NCBI RefSeq assembly: GCF_030848805.1 | Contig: NC_092358.1 | Span: 11,510,433 to 11,574,432 of the forward strand | Length of the DNA stretch: 64,000 nucleotides | Direction of reading: 5' to 3' | Source: Temnothorax longispinosus | Lineage: Eukaryota; Arthropoda; Insecta; Hymenoptera; Formicidae | Shown here: positions 63,668-64,000 of the stretch, in pieces | Position numbering within the stretch: the first letter of the stretch is position 1 | Layout: every line of letters starts with the position of its first letter | Translations under genes and position numbers: made by a program | The notes under the pieces: model-generated | The model's input: only the letters and a program-made list of their open reading frames with translations | What the model was told of the DNA's origin: nothing | Databases searched by the model: none

Positions 63668-64000
63668 GTGAGTCGTCGTTATCGCGGTATTCTATACAGG
63701 ATGGCCCCACCGGTCGTCGCCGGAAAATATTTTCAGGGCTCTGACGAGGTTGTCGCAGATTTTCACGCGACGGAAATTTGATACAACAACGCTCCCTATA
63801 TACGATAGATATTTCGAAGTTGTAGATATCTTTTTAATTAGAAATTTCGCGGAAAATTCGCTGAAGAAAAATCTGTAAATTCGTCAAAAAATTCACTATA
63901 TAATTTTTCATTTATTTGAGAAATGCATGTGCATTTTTGAGGTCATTAATTATTATTTTTGTTATAATTATTAGAAAATATCAAATATAATTATTACGCA
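63668..64000. other. Window end, no feature seen
   Basis: It would be intron if the donor at 63668 is used. The last 200 bases are AT-rich. Confidence 0.35.

Overview
This is a 64 kb piece of a eukaryotic genome, almost certainly an insect and most likely an ant or another hymenopteran. CpG dinucleotides are abundant, GC-rich and AT-rich blocks alternate over short distances, and there are many (GA)n/(CT)n, (CA)n and CGN-type microsatellites. Tc1/mariner-like foldback MITEs with TA target duplications are present, and no ORF of normal gene length occurs on either strand. Most of the window reads as intergenic or intronic DNA. I saw no tRNA, rRNA, CRISPR array or bacterial-type operon.

The best-supported genic content lies at 57.4-62.6 kb on the plus strand, where two tandem copies of a split LITAF-like zinc-binding membrane domain occur. 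Each copy has an exon with the first CxxC knuckle (57451-57578 and 60139-60262) and a downstream exon with a CWPF.FIPLM hydrophobic segment and the second knuckle CP..CGH.YG (58537-58996 and 62266-62530). The C-terminal halves align at 19 of 29 residues, and many of the differences are synonymous third-position changes, so both have been under protein-level selection. The downstream copy splices in phase. The upstream copy does not join cleanly, has an extra residue in its second knuckle and runs past polyadenylation hexamers before its stop, so it may be decaying or built differently. Four weaker exon candidates are at 1051-1302, 52394-52516, 56329-56441 and 63515-63667.

Transposon relics are scattered through the rest: a Helitron-like segment near 2.8-3.7 kb; two members of one foldback family (6771-6988, and 56925-57196 with perfect 95-nt arms); a related 510-bp element (55609-56118); a 143-bp element with GGGC.GGTTGTTCCAAC ends (51744-51886) and its half copy at 7452; an 889-bp element with repeated GGGGCGAAGTCG motifs (24465-25353); a 56-bp-arm hairpin (51117-51271); the 3' end of a LINE (20859-20990); a Penelope-type terminal motif near 21.9 kb; and a TTAA-flanked element inside the intron of the downstream LITAF-like gene (61402-62170).

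The stretches between these hold microsatellites and unique-looking DNA in which I recognise no gene. Gene models here are read from splice signals and motif recognition only, without transcript or database support.
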